From positions 3,038 to 67,037 of the forward strand of contig DAINOC010000004.1 of NCBI GenBank assembly GCA_036735565.1: 64,000 nucleotides of DNA. Reading direction: 5' to 3'. Shown one piece after another: positions 8,915 to 18,365 of this stretch (position 1 is the first letter of the stretch; each line of letters begins with the position of its first letter). Both the position numbers and the translations under genes were made by a program. The notes under the pieces were generated by a model, which saw nothing but the letters and a program-made list of their open reading frames with translations, did not search any database and was not told the DNA's origin. This stretch comes from Coraliomargarita_B sp036735565. Its GTDB lineage: Bacteria; Verrucomicrobiota; Verrucomicrobiia; Opitutales; Coraliomargaritaceae.

Positions 8915-9721
8915 TTAGTTGGCTTTTACCGGGAGCTGCACGAAGGTGGCTTCCCTCGATCCTTCGTAGGTGCGGATCAGATTCGTGATGTCGCGCGAGA
9001 GGGCGGCGTCTTCGGTCCATACCCAGCCGCTGTCACCCGCCTGGCCCAGTCCGGTATAGTCACCGGCGGCGCTGGCAAAGTAGGCTCCGGCCAGACCGAA
9101 GTAGAGCGTCTTTACTTCAACGCTGCGTTCGCCGACGTTGCGGATCTCCGTTGTGATAGTGATCGCGGTATTGAATTTGTCCACCCGGTTGAGGATGCCG
9201 ACGACGGTGAGGAGGCGCTGGGACAGCGGGAGCCGGGTTTCTTTATCCGGCTCGGGGAGCCGGGCCAGCAATGGGGAGAGTTCGGCGACGAGAGGGTCGG
9301 GCAGCTTCTCAACGAGGCTGCGGATGTTGGCCTCCAGTTTGGGCAGGAAGGCATTGAGTGTATCCGTCGTGGCCATCAACCGCTCGCGGCTCTCGTTCAG
9401 CTCGGCGCGGCGGGCATCGGTCGCATCGCTGCGGTCGCTCAGCTTCTCGATGTTGGACTCAAGTTTGATTTTCTCGTTTTCGAGTAGTGCAATGAGGTCC
9501 GTGACAATTGCTTTTTCAGCCAGCCATCCCGCTTCAGTTGCGGCGATCACTTTGCGGGTGTCCACCCATGCGATCAACTCATCCTGCGTATCGCGGATAC
9601 TTTGTGCCTCGGTTGCAGGGATGAGTGCGACGGGACTGTGCGGAATGATGAAGGCGGCTCCAATTGCGGCCCAGAGCGCTGTGGCGGTTGTCGGGAGAAA
9701 AGGTTTTTTTGATCGGAACAT
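8915..9721 (-). CDS. DUF3450 periplasmic coiled-coil protein
   Basis: The 268-residue protein has a signal-anchor (about residues 10-32), an extended coiled coil (residues 40-140, with LLENEKIKLESNIEKLSD) and a C-terminal part containing GILNRVDKFNTAITITTEIR and KTLYFGLAGAYFASAAGDY, which marks the DUF3450 family. DUF3450 genes are regularly found directly upstream of long ExbB-like genes in TonB clusters, exactly as here (20 bp). It is the first gene of the cluster and starts 65 bp from the divergent guanine deaminase gene. Confidence 0.88.
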   Translation of the reverse strand: MFRSKKPFLPTTATALWAAIGAAFIIPHSPVALIPATEAQSIRDTQDELIAWVDTRKVIAATEAGWLAEKAIVTDLIALLENEKIKLESNIEKLSDRSDATDARRAELNESRERLMATTDTLNAFLPKLEANIRSLVEKLPDPLVAELSPLLARLPEPDKETRLPLSQRLLTVVGILNRVDKFNTAITITTEIRNVGERSVEVKTLYFGLAGAYFASAAGDYTGLGQAGDSGWVWTEDAALSRDITNLIRTYEGSREATFVQLPVKAN

Positions 9722-9786
9722 GGCATGGCATAAGCTCTTTTTGTGCCAGATATGTTGATTTTTATTTTTTCGCTTTTCCGGTTTTG
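9722..9786. promoter_or_regulatory. Divergent promoter region, TonB cluster / guanine deaminase operon
   Basis: Only 65 bp separate the start codons of the DUF3450 gene (minus) and the guanine deaminase gene (plus). The stretch is AT-rich compared with its surroundings (a run of T and A at 9757-9772), as expected for back-to-back promoters. No clear operator palindrome is seen. The arrangement implies that TonB energisation and purine catabolism may share regulation. Confidence 0.5.
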
Positions 9787-11118
9787 ATGATGCAAGTCAG
9801 TCCAACACTGGGTGCTCTCCGTGGGGCGCTCATCCGCTCCTTCAGCGACCAATCAGCAGTTTTTCTGCCTGATGGACTGGTTCTGTTTACGATCGCGGGT
9901 CCTCAGCGCGGTCGCATTGTTGCGATCGGGGATGCTGCGTCGGTGGCGGCAGCGCAGGGGTTGTCGCTTGCATCGATCCCCAAATCGGAGGGTCTTTGGC
10001 TACCGGCTTTTTTTGATACGCACTTTCACTGGGTGCAGGACGCTGTGCGGGAGATGGCCAAGTATTCCCTGATTGAGTGGTTGCATACGATCACGTTTCC
10101 GGAGGAGGCGAAATTTGCGGATGCGGCCTTTGCGGAGGAGCAGGCCGAGCGGTTTTGGTCGCACATTCTGAGTCTCGGCACAGTGGGTGGGCTTTGCTAT
10201 AGTTCGGTCCACGAGGTCGCACTGGATGCGGCCATGCGCCACGCACCCGAGGACTTTTACATCGGCAATGTTCTGATGACCATGGAGTGTCCGGACTATC
10301 TGAAGCAGACGGAGAGCGAAGCGATCGAACTGGTGAAGCAAATGGCGGCCCGGTATGGCAAGCGCACTGTGTGCAGCCCGCGGTTTGCCCCGACGACGGC
10401 TCCGGCGGTGATGCGTGCGGCCGCCGAGGTCGCCGTAAGTTATGGCACTTTTCAGCAGACGCACCTCGGCGAGACTGAGGCGGAGATCGAGTGGGTGCTC
10501 GGTCTCTACAGGAATCTGACGGGCTTCGCGGATGTCGCCAGCTACACCGCTATTTACGAACGCGTTGGGATGTTGGGGCCGACCACCGTATTCGGGCATT
10601 GTCTGTATTTGGATGACCATGAGTGGGCGCTGCTGGCCGCCTCGGGCAGTCGGATCGCGAGTTGCCCCACGTCGAATGCTCCGGTTGGGGAGATGGGCCT
10701 GGGGTCGGGCTTGTTTGATTACCCGGAGGCGGAGGCCCGCGGTATTCTATGGTCGCTGGCCTCCGATATCGGCGGTGGGCCTTATCTGTCCATGTTTGAT
10801 GTGATGCAGTCCTTTGTGAGGCAACACCGGGCGGCGGGTCGCGGGGATGCGACTTACACGAAGGCGCTGCACCGAGCGACGCGGAAGGGGGCGGAGTTGA
10901 TGAATCTGGATAACCGTGGGGCCTTGAGTGAGGGCTTTTCTTTTGATGCGATTCGGGTGCCGATGCCCGACGGTGCGTTTTCCGAAGGCGCGGCGGAGCC
11001 GCTTCTCGCCGCGCTCATGGGGCAGCTGGAAAGCCGCCGTGCCAGCGAGTCACTGGTGTTGGAAACCTGGATCAATGGAGAATCGCGGTTTGTGAGGGAG
11101 AGCGGGTCATGCGTTTGA
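9787..11118 (+). CDS. guaD: Guanine deaminase
   Basis: Converts guanine to xanthine and ammonia in the cytosol. The 443-residue amidohydrolase has the metal motif FFDTHFHWVQD, then SPRFAPTTAP, QQTHLGETEAE, FGHCLYL, SCPTSNAPVGEMGLGSGLF and the final metal aspartate in ASDIGGGPY, all in the order seen in GuaD. Two adjacent ATG codons (9787, 9790) are possible starts; the open frame extends upstream to 9664 but that part reads into the opposite gene. It overlaps xdhC by 10 bp and opens the purine operon. Confidence 0.93.
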   Translation: MMQVSPTLGALRGALIRSFSDQSAVFLPDGLVLFTIAGPQRGRIVAIGDAASVAAAQGLSLASIPKSEGLWLPAFFDTHFHWVQDAVREMAKYSLIEWLHTITFPEEAKFADAAFAEEQAERFWSHILSLGTVGGLCYSSVHEVALDAAMRHAPEDFYIGNVLMTMECPDYLKQTESEAIELVKQMAARYGKRTVCSPRFAPTTAPAVMRAAAEVAVSYGTFQQTHLGETEAEIEWVLGLYRNLTGFADVASYTAIYERVGMLGPTTVFGHCLYLDDHEWALLAASGSRIASCPTSNAPVGEMGLGSGLFDYPEAEARGILWSLASDIGGGPYLSMFDVMQSFVRQHRAAGRGDATYTKALHRATRKGAELMNLDNRGALSEGFSFDAIRVPMPDGAFSEGAAEPLLAALMGQLESRRASESLVLETWINGESRFVRESGSCV

Positions 11119-12101
11119 ATGTGTTTTGGCGGCTTGCTGCAGAGGCGTTGTCGGCGGGAGAAGCCGTCTTTTGCTCCATGGTGGTAGGGAAGCGCAAGGG
11201 CTCGCCCGGGACGATCGCGGCGCGGTTGCTGCTGACGCAGTCCGGTCGCCAATACGGCACCATCGGAGGCGGCATCATGGAAAAAAGGGAAATCGATGCG
11301 GGCACGGAGTGGTTGCGCACGGGTGAATTGGCAAGCCCGCAGCTGTGCCATCTGGCGCATCGGGCCACGGAACTCGACCGGGCATCGGGCCTTGTCTGCG
11401 GGGGCGATCAAACCAACCTGCGCTTTCTTTTACGCCCGGAGACGGATGCATCGCTGGTGGCGGAGATCGCGGCGGCGGCTGCGGATGAGGCGGACGCGGT
11501 GGTGCGGATCGATCCCCGTGGGCTTTGGCTGGAGGAGGTTGTCGGCAAATGGACTGGTAACCCGGTTTGGTTACAGGTGGCCGAAAGGTCCGAGGGCGGG
11601 GACTGGACGGCAAGCTTCCATTTGCGGAATCCGCGCCGGATCGCAATATTCGGTGGTGGGCACTGCGGTGCGGCTCTGGCGGGGCTGATGCACGGCCTGG
11701 GCTATGCGGTGTCAGTGGTGGAGCCGCGCACGGCGGTTATTGAAGCTGCCGGGCTGCCGGAGGATGTCGTCCATGTGGGCTCGGCGTTTGAGTCTGGTGC
11801 GGCTGCCGTGCGCTTTGCGGAAATGACGCATGCGGTGGTCATGACCTACTCGATGCTCACGGACGTGGATGCTTTGGAGGGATGCCTGAAGCGCGGTTTT
11901 CGATCGATCGGGGTGATGGGCAGCCGCCCTAAGATCGCAAAAATCCGCAGTTTATTGGGGGAAAAAGGCTTCTCCGGTTTGCATGTCGATGCGATTCGCG
12001 CACCGATCGGATTGGTCTTTGACAGCGATACGCCGGAGGAAATCGCCGTGAGTGTCGCGGCGCAGCTATTGATGGAAAGAGGGGAAAACAATTATGGTTA
12101 A
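11109..12101 (+). CDS. xdhC: XdhC-family molybdenum cofactor maturation protein
   Basis: XdhC binds molybdenum cofactor, promotes its sulfuration and inserts it into xanthine dehydrogenase. The 330-residue protein has the N-terminal XdhC/CoxI domain (GKRKGSPGTIAARLLLTQSG, GTIGGGIMEKREI) and a C-terminal Rossmann domain (IFGGGHCGAALAGLMHGLGY ... GVMGSRPKIAKI ... HVDAIRAPIGL). It overlaps guaD upstream by 10 bp and xdhA downstream by 8 bp, indicating translational coupling with the enzyme it matures. Confidence 0.92.
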   Translation: MRLNVFWRLAAEALSAGEAVFCSMVVGKRKGSPGTIAARLLLTQSGRQYGTIGGGIMEKREIDAGTEWLRTGELASPQLCHLAHRATELDRASGLVCGGDQTNLRFLLRPETDASLVAEIAAAAADEADAVVRIDPRGLWLEEVVGKWTGNPVWLQVAERSEGGDWTASFHLRNPRRIAIFGGGHCGAALAGLMHGLGYAVSVVEPRTAVIEAAGLPEDVVHVGSAFESGAAAVRFAEMTHAVVMTYSMLTDVDALEGCLKRGFRSIGVMGSRPKIAKIRSLLGEKGFSGLHVDAIRAPIGLVFDSDTPEEIAVSVAAQLLMERGENNYG

Positions 12102-13566
12102 GATCAATCACTCGATTCGGTTCATTCTCAATGATGAGGAAATGGCGGCGGATGTCGCGCCGGGCACACTGGCCCTCGATTTTCTACGGGAGCATCTTCA
12201 GTTGACCGGTACGAAGTCGGGCTGCAAGGAGGGCGACTGTGGCGCCTGCACGGTGATCCTCGGCCAGCTGGATGGGAGTGGCGGCGTGCACTACCGCCCG
12301 ATGACTTCTTGTTTGCTGCCGGTGGGTGAGTTGCACGGCAAACATCTCGTGACGATTGAGGGGTTGAACATGGAGACGCTCTCGCCGGTTCAGCAGGCTA
12401 TGGTGGACTGTGGCGGGAGTCAGTGCGGGTATTGCACACCGGGTTTCATCGTGGCGATGACAGCCGGACTCATGGAGCCGAAGTTGCCGCTGGATGAGAA
12501 GGGTCTGCTCCACGCGATTTCCGGCAACCTCTGCCGTTGCACAGGATACCGCTCGATCAAGCAGGCGGGCCTGCAGGCCATTGAGGGATTGGCATCGAAG
12601 CTGGCGCAGGGCGCGCGGGTTCGAGCGCTGGTCGCAGCGGGTGCGTTGCCGAACTATTTTGGCGGCATCGCGGAGCGCCTGGAGGCCCTGCAGTCGGTAG
12701 ACATGCCTGCGGGCGCAAACGGGGCGACTGCCGCAGGCGAGGGGTGCCCGCGGTTCGTGATCTCCGGCGGCACCGATCTCTATGTTCAGCGGGGGGATGA
12801 GTTGCCTGGCGCCGAGGTGGTATTGTTGAACAACCGGGCACCGGTTGAGGCCGCAGAGCTGAGGGACGGCTTGGTCATTTTCGATGCCCGCATGACCTTT
12901 GAAGCTTTTGCCGAGGACCCCCTGATCCTGCGGCATCTCCCGGAGATGCCCGCCTACAACGACTTGATTGCCAGCTGGCCGATGCGCACGCGCTCGACGA
13001 TCGGAGGCAACATCTGCAACGGCTCACCGATTGCCGATATGACCTGTCTGATGCTGGCACTTGAGGCCGAGTTGACGCTCAGTGGTGGCGACGGCCGTCG
13101 CCGCACGATTCCGTTGCGCGATTTTTATCTGGGCTACAAGCAGCTCAACAAAAAGCCCGACGAAATTGTTGAGACGATAGCTTTTCCGACATACGGGCCC
13201 GATACGCGGGTCAACTGGGAGAAAGTTTCCAAGCGGGCCTGGCTCGACATCGCAACGGTCAACTCTGCCTGCAAGATTAGGGTCGTTGAAGGGCGGATCG
13301 TGGACGCGCACCTTGCGCTCGGCGGTGTGGCGGCGATCCCCCTTTATCTGCGGAAGGCCAGCCGTCAGCTGGAAGAAAAGCCCCTTAATGTTGCCTCCTT
13401 TCACGAGTGCGTTGAGACGGCGATGACCGAGTTCACCCCGATTGGGGATGTGCGCGGCAGCGCTGGCTACAAGCGGCTTCTCGCCCGTCAGCTGTTACTG
13501 GCTCATTTTGAAAAGTTGTTTCCAGAATCCATCCAACCGGAGGCTTTATATGCGCCACTTCGATAG
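12094..13566 (+). CDS. xdhA: Xanthine dehydrogenase small subunit (2Fe-2S and FAD domains)
   Basis: The 490-residue subunit carries electrons from the molybdenum site to NAD+. Domains in order: plant-type 2Fe-2S (GCKEGDCGACTV, about residues 43-54), the second 2Fe-2S helical domain (CGYCTPGF near 111 and NLCRCTGYRSI near 145), the FAD domain (ISGGTDLYVQ near 225 and TIGGNICNGSPIADM) and a CO dehydrogenase flavoprotein C-terminal domain. The fused 2Fe-2S/FAD layout matches bacterial XdhA. It shares 17 bp with the large-subunit gene and 8 bp with xdhC. Confidence 0.95.
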   Translation: MVKINHSIRFILNDEEMAADVAPGTLALDFLREHLQLTGTKSGCKEGDCGACTVILGQLDGSGGVHYRPMTSCLLPVGELHGKHLVTIEGLNMETLSPVQQAMVDCGGSQCGYCTPGFIVAMTAGLMEPKLPLDEKGLLHAISGNLCRCTGYRSIKQAGLQAIEGLASKLAQGARVRALVAAGALPNYFGGIAERLEALQSVDMPAGANGATAAGEGCPRFVISGGTDLYVQRGDELPGAEVVLLNNRAPVEAAELRDGLVIFDARMTFEAFAEDPLILRHLPEMPAYNDLIASWPMRTRSTIGGNICNGSPIADMTCLMLALEAELTLSGGDGRRRTIPLRDFYLGYKQLNKKPDEIVETIAFPTYGPDTRVNWEKVSKRAWLDIATVNSACKIRVVEGRIVDAHLALGGVAAIPLYLRKASRQLEEKPLNVASFHECVETAMTEFTPIGDVRGSAGYKRLLARQLLLAHFEKLFPESIQPEALYAPLR

Positions 13567-15859
13567 TACACTTCATGTTCAGGGGCGTTCACAGTATGTG
13601 GACGATGTGCCCCCGCCGCAGGGGATGCTGCACGCGGCCGTGTTCGGCTCGCCGACGGCTCACGGTGGGATACGCTCACTGCATCTCGAAGCAGCCCGGG
13701 CCTATCCGGGCGTGTGTGCCGTGTTCACCCATGATGACGTTCCGGGCGACCCTTTCATCGGGCCTTTGTCTCAGGACGAGGCACTTCTAGCAAAAGACGA
13801 GGTGCGCTACCAGGGCCAACCTATTGCGCTCATTGTAGCGGAGACCAGGGACGCGGCGCGTGAGGCGGCCAAATTATGTTCGGGTGATTTTGAGAACCGT
13901 TCCATCATCACTTGCCCCCGCGAGGCCTTCGCACAGGGAGAGCTGCTTCAGGAAACCCGTGTTTTTGAGAAAGGTGCGGTCGACGATGTCTGGGCGCAGT
14001 GTGAGCATGTGATCCAGGGAGCGATCGACCTTGCCGGGCAGGAGCACCTCTATCTGGAGACCAACCGTGCCCGCGCGATCCCGCGGGAGGACGGGCAGAT
14101 GCAGGTTTTTTCGTCGACTCAGAGCCCTTCGTCCGTGCAGAAGAGCGTCGCGCAGATCCTCGGCGTGCCGATGCATAAGGTGGAGATCGACGTGAAACGT
14201 CTGGGCGGCGGCTTTGGTGGCAAAGAAGATCAGGCGACCCAATGGGCCTGCATGGCGGCCCTGGCGGCTGGCCTCTTGCAGCGCCCCGTGCAGATCGTCC
14301 TGTCGCGCACCGATGATATGCGGATGACCGGCAAGCGGCACCCCTACAAACAGGACTTTAAGATCGGTTTGGATGCCCACGGAAAAATTCTCGCATATGA
14401 GGTCACCCACTTCCAAAATGGGGGAGCTTACATGGACCTATCCGCGCCCGTTCTGGAGCGTACCGTGCTGCATTCGACGAATGCCTATGCGATTCCGAAC
14501 GTTCGGATCCGAGCGGCCTGTTGCCGCACCAATCTCCCGCCCAATACCGCCTTCCGGGGGTTTGGAGGGCCACAGGGCATGTTTCCTCTTGAAGTAGCTA
14601 TTGAAAAGGCGGCGGTGGCCATGGGTGTCCTGCCCGAGTGGATACAGTCGCGTAATCTGATTGCGGACGGCTATGTTTTCCACTACGGCCAGGAGCTTGA
14701 AGAATGCAACATGCAGCGGACCTGGGATGAGGCCGAGGAGCTTTACGATGTCGAAGGCCTGCGGAATCGCATCGACCGCTTCAACGCAGAGAATTCCTAC
14801 ATAAAAAAGGGCTACGCGCTGATGCCGGTATGCTTTGGTATCAGTTTCACCAAGACCTTTCTCAACCAGGGCAGCAGTCTGGTGCACGTTTACACGGACG
14901 GCTCGGTCAGTGTGACGACTGGTGGCATCGAGATGGGGCAGGGAGTATCTTCCAATATGGTGGCGATCTGCTCAAAGATTTTCGGTATCTCGCCGGACCG
15001 CGTGCGTTGGACTAGCACCAACACCACCCGCATCGCTAATATTTCCCCGAGCGCGGCCAGTGCGACCTCGGATCTCAACGGCAATGCCACGATTATCGCC
15101 TGCCGCGAGATTTTTGCGGGCATGCAGGCGATCGCCGCCAAGGAGCTGGGCTGTGCACCCGATGCCATCTCGCTGCGGGATGGAGTGGTCTACCAAGGCG
15201 AGGCGGCGTCAACACTTACCTGGGAAGCGTTGGTGACGAAGTGCTATTTTTCACGCGTGCAACTGATGGCCCACGGCTTCTACGCCCCGCCGAATATTTA
15301 CTATGATCCGGTCAAGGGCTACGGGCGTCCCTTTCACTATTATACTTACGGCACCTGCCTGGTGGAAGCGACGGTCGACTGTGTGCGCGGTACCTACAAG
15401 CTGGATGCCTCGCGGATCGTCCACGATCTCGGCCGCAGTATCATCCCGGTGGTGGATCAGGGGCAAATCGAGGGCGGCCTGGCCCAGGGCATTGGCTGGG
15501 TGACGCTGGAGGAGCTGGCTTACAACGATGATGGCCGGCTGACCTCGCAGGCGCTCTCCACCTACAAGGCGCCGGATGCCGAGTTCATGCCCGATATCAT
15601 GGAGCTGAAGCTGCTGGAAAATGTGGAAAATTCCGGGGGGCCGCTCGGCAGCAAAGCCGTAGGCGAGCCCCCGTTTATGTATGGGATGGCTGCCTTCTTC
15701 GCCATAAGGCGCGCTATCGACGCCTTTAGCGGTTTGCATAAATTCGAGGAAGAAGTGCGCTGCCCGGTCACACCGGAACGGGTCTTGCTATCACTATACC
15801 CGAACTACGCCAGTGCACCGGTATCTTCGGATTCTCCAAAGGCCGGTCAAGCTGTCTAA
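13550..15859 (+). CDS. xdhB: Xanthine dehydrogenase large, molybdenum-binding subunit
   Basis: This subunit oxidises hypoxanthine and xanthine to urate. The 769-residue protein has the molybdopterin-binding motifs RLGGGFGGKEDQ (near residue 218), NTAFRGFGGPQG (near 335) and EMGQGVSSN, and the catalytic glutamate in SKAVGEPPFM (near residue 706). The start at 13550 gives MRHFDSTLHVQGRSQY, the normal beginning of XdhB; the frame is open further upstream only because it overlaps xdhA. Together with xdhC and xdhA it forms a complete three-gene unit. Confidence 0.95.
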   Translation: MRHFDSTLHVQGRSQYVDDVPPPQGMLHAAVFGSPTAHGGIRSLHLEAARAYPGVCAVFTHDDVPGDPFIGPLSQDEALLAKDEVRYQGQPIALIVAETRDAAREAAKLCSGDFENRSIITCPREAFAQGELLQETRVFEKGAVDDVWAQCEHVIQGAIDLAGQEHLYLETNRARAIPREDGQMQVFSSTQSPSSVQKSVAQILGVPMHKVEIDVKRLGGGFGGKEDQATQWACMAALAAGLLQRPVQIVLSRTDDMRMTGKRHPYKQDFKIGLDAHGKILAYEVTHFQNGGAYMDLSAPVLERTVLHSTNAYAIPNVRIRAACCRTNLPPNTAFRGFGGPQGMFPLEVAIEKAAVAMGVLPEWIQSRNLIADGYVFHYGQELEECNMQRTWDEAEELYDVEGLRNRIDRFNAENSYIKKGYALMPVCFGISFTKTFLNQGSSLVHVYTDGSVSVTTGGIEMGQGVSSNMVAICSKIFGISPDRVRWTSTNTTRIANISPSAASATSDLNGNATIIACREIFAGMQAIAAKELGCAPDAISLRDGVVYQGEAASTLTWEALVTKCYFSRVQLMAHGFYAPPNIYYDPVKGYGRPFHYYTYGTCLVEATVDCVRGTYKLDASRIVHDLGRSIIPVVDQGQIEGGLAQGIGWVTLEELAYNDDGRLTSQALSTYKAPDAEFMPDIMELKLLENVENSGGPLGSKAVGEPPFMYGMAAFFAIRRAIDAFSGLHKFEEEVRCPVTPERVLLSLYPNYASAPVSSDSPKAGQAV

Positions 15860-15877
15860 TCGCAGTTCGATAAGCCT

Positions 15878-17104
15878 ATGAGCGCAGAGCTAATCGAATT
15901 CCTCAATGTAATCTTCCGTTACATTCACGTCATCGCGGCCATCATGTGGATCGGCAATTCCCTGCTGTTCACCTGGATGGAGATCAATTTTGTAAAAGAC
16001 CCGAACAAGGGCGACGATTCCCTCGGCGAGATGAATATGCTCCATGCCGGAGGCGTTTACTTTCTCGAAAAGCGGGTGATCGATCCGAACAACATCCCGC
16101 CGAAGCTGCATGTCTTCAAGTGGCAGTCCTATACCACCTGGATCAGCGGCCTGGTCTTGCTGATCGCGATTTTCTACACGCGGCCCGGGACGCTTATGCT
16201 CGATCCCTCCAAGACCGATCTGGTCGGCTGGCAGGCGACGGTCATCAGCATCGCCTCGCTGGTGCTGGCCTGGTTCGTCTACGATTTGCTGCTGCGGACA
16301 CCCCTGCGCAAAAATCCCCCGCTGGTCATGGGCACGGCCGCCCTGCTCCTGCTCGCTTATGTCCTATGGATCGACGGATTTTACAACAGTCGCTTTGTTT
16401 ACCTGCAGGTCGGTGCCATGCTGGGCACGATCATGAGCGCCAACGTCCGCTTCGTCATTATCCCGAATCAGAAGAAGATCATGGATAATCTGAAGGCGGG
16501 CCGGCCCCACGATCTGGAGATCGGCCGTCAGGCTAAGCTGCGCTCGCTGACCAACCACTACGTGACGTTCCCCGTGATCTTCCTCATGCTCAGCGCCCAT
16601 TTTCCCTCGCTTTACGGTGATCCTTATTACATCGCCATCGCCGGAGTCATCGTCGTCTGCCTGGTCATCATCAAGTGGATGATGAATCTCTACAAGGTGT
16701 TTGGCGAGTGGCTCCATGTGGCGATGGCCACCTTGATCCTCGGTTCCTGCGCGGTTTTCGGGCTCAAGGCCATCTCCGCAGAGGGCAGCAAAGGGGGCGG
16801 CATGGCGCTCGCCGCGAACGACCCGATCCGTCTGGGCGAGAACCTCTACAAGAGCAGCGGGTGCATGGCCTGTCACCAGCCGATGGACTCCAGCATCGCG
16901 CCGACGCTTTATGGTATCTATGGAAGAGAGCGTCTGCTAGTTTCTGGTGAAAGGGTGATTGCGGATGAAGCCTACCTTGCTGAGTCCATACTTTATCCCG
17001 GGGCCAAGGTCACAAAGGGCTACGCGCCGTCGATGCCGGGCTACGAGACCCTTTTTAATGAAGAGCAAGTCGCGCACTTGATTGCCTACATCCGATCGCT
17101 ATAG
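15878..17104 (+). CDS. puuD: Membrane-bound urate oxidase PuuD with C-terminal cytochrome c domain
   Basis: Oxidises urate to 5-hydroxyisourate and passes electrons to a haem, replacing the soluble uricase. The 408-residue protein has an N-terminal multi-span membrane domain of the PuuD/DUF989 family (FRYIHVIAAIMWIGNSLLF, about eight spans to residue 305) with conserved histidines, then a class I cytochrome c domain with CMACH at residues 329-333 and a likely axial methionine in APSMPGYE. It starts 18 bp after xdhB. No other uricase is seen in the window, so this enzyme would fill the urate step. Confidence 0.92.
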   Translation: MSAELIEFLNVIFRYIHVIAAIMWIGNSLLFTWMEINFVKDPNKGDDSLGEMNMLHAGGVYFLEKRVIDPNNIPPKLHVFKWQSYTTWISGLVLLIAIFYTRPGTLMLDPSKTDLVGWQATVISIASLVLAWFVYDLLLRTPLRKNPPLVMGTAALLLLAYVLWIDGFYNSRFVYLQVGAMLGTIMSANVRFVIIPNQKKIMDNLKAGRPHDLEIGRQAKLRSLTNHYVTFPVIFLMLSAHFPSLYGDPYYIAIAGVIVVCLVIIKWMMNLYKVFGEWLHVAMATLILGSCAVFGLKAISAEGSKGGGMALAANDPIRLGENLYKSSGCMACHQPMDSSIAPTLYGIYGRERLLVSGERVIADEAYLAESILYPGAKVTKGYAPSMPGYETLFNEEQVAHLIAYIRSL

Positions 17105-17118
17105 TTTCTATAAAACCC

Positions 17119-18363
17119 ATGGAAATCCCCAAACTTCTCAAACAGATCAACCCGCCCCCCCGCCTCATGATGGGCCCCGGTCCGGTGAATGCGGACCCGC
17201 GGGTGCAGCGCGCCATGAGCGCGGACCTCCTCGGTCAATACGATCCGGCTATGACGGACTACATGAACGAGGTGATGGCGCTCTACCGTGAGATCTTCGT
17301 GACGAAGAACCAGTGGACTTTCCTTATCGACGGCACGAGTCGCTCCGCCATCGAGGCCGCGCTGCTCTCGATGATAGAGACAGGCGACAAGGTGCTCGTC
17401 CTCGTCTATGGGCGCTTCGGTCACTTGCTCACCGAGATTGCGTCGCGCGCCGGAGCCGAAGTGATCCCGGTGCACAAAGAATGGGGGCAGGTCTTCACGC
17501 CGGAGGAGGTGGCTGACGCGCTGGATAAACACCAGCCCAAGATCCTCGCCACCTGCCAGGGCGATACGTCGACCACCATGAATCAGCCGCTCGACCGGAT
17601 CGGACACCTCTGTCGCGAGCGCGGTGTGATTTCCTATGTCGATGCCACGGCCTCGCTCGTGGGCAATCCGCTGCCCGTCGACGAGTGGGCGATCGACGTC
17701 TGCACGGTGGGCCTACAAAAATGCCTGGGTGGTCCCTCCGGTTCCGGCCCCATCACGATCAGCGATCCCGTTGCGGCAATGATCAAGGAGCGCTGGCATG
17801 TGGAGAAGGGGATTGAGCCCCCTGGGTTTGTGCCGGGGAAGCGCTCGCGCATTCCTTCCAACTATTTCGACCTGGCCATGGTCATGGCCTATTGGAGTCC
17901 ACAGCGGCTCAACCATCACACTGAGGCCACGAGTATGCTCTATTGCGCGCGCGAGTGTGCCCGCTGTGTGCTGGAAGAGGGCCTGCAAAATACCCTCGAC
18001 CGCCATGCCCTGGCCAGTCGCGCCATGGTGGCGGGGTTGCAGGCTTTGGGGCTCGAGCTCTTCGGCGATCTGTCCCACAAGATGACGAACGTCACCGGCG
18101 TTTACATTCCCGGAGGCGTCGATGGCGAGGCCATCCGCCGCGATATGCTGCATGACTTCGGCATCGAGATCGGCACCTCCTTCGGCCCGCTGCACGGCAA
18201 GATCTGGCGTATCGGTGCGATGGGCTACAACGCACGGAAAGACGCCATTCTGCGGACCCTCTCCTCGCTCACTTCGGTGCTGAAGCTTCACGGCGTGAAG
18301 CTGCCGGAGGGGGATGCGGCCCTCGCGGCCCTGGAGGTTTACCGCGCTGCCGAAACGGCCTAG
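17119..18363 (+). CDS. pucG: (S)-ureidoglycine--glyoxylate aminotransferase (PucG type)
   Basis: A class V PLP aminotransferase of 414 residues. The PLP lysine is in VGLQKCLGGPSG (about K201). Two residues known to set apart ureidoglycine-glyoxylate aminotransferases from alanine-glyoxylate enzymes are present: glutamine in LLGQYDPAM (Q40) and asparagine in RLNHHTEAT (N265). The reaction turns ureidoglycine plus glyoxylate into oxalurate and glycine. It lies 14 bp after puuD and 2 bp before the next deaminase gene, inside the purine operon. An alanine-glyoxylate activity cannot be excluded but the residues and context argue for PucG. Confidence 0.87.
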   Translation: MEIPKLLKQINPPPRLMMGPGPVNADPRVQRAMSADLLGQYDPAMTDYMNEVMALYREIFVTKNQWTFLIDGTSRSAIEAALLSMIETGDKVLVLVYGRFGHLLTEIASRAGAEVIPVHKEWGQVFTPEEVADALDKHQPKILATCQGDTSTTMNQPLDRIGHLCRERGVISYVDATASLVGNPLPVDEWAIDVCTVGLQKCLGGPSGSGPITISDPVAAMIKERWHVEKGIEPPGFVPGKRSRIPSNYFDLAMVMAYWSPQRLNHHTEATSMLYCARECARCVLEEGLQNTLDRHALASRAMVAGLQALGLELFGDLSHKMTNVTGVYIPGGVDGEAIRRDMLHDFGIEIGTSFGPLHGKIWRIGAMGYNARKDAILRTLSSLTSVLKLHGVKLPEGDAALAALEVYRAAETA

Positions 18364-18365
18364 CC

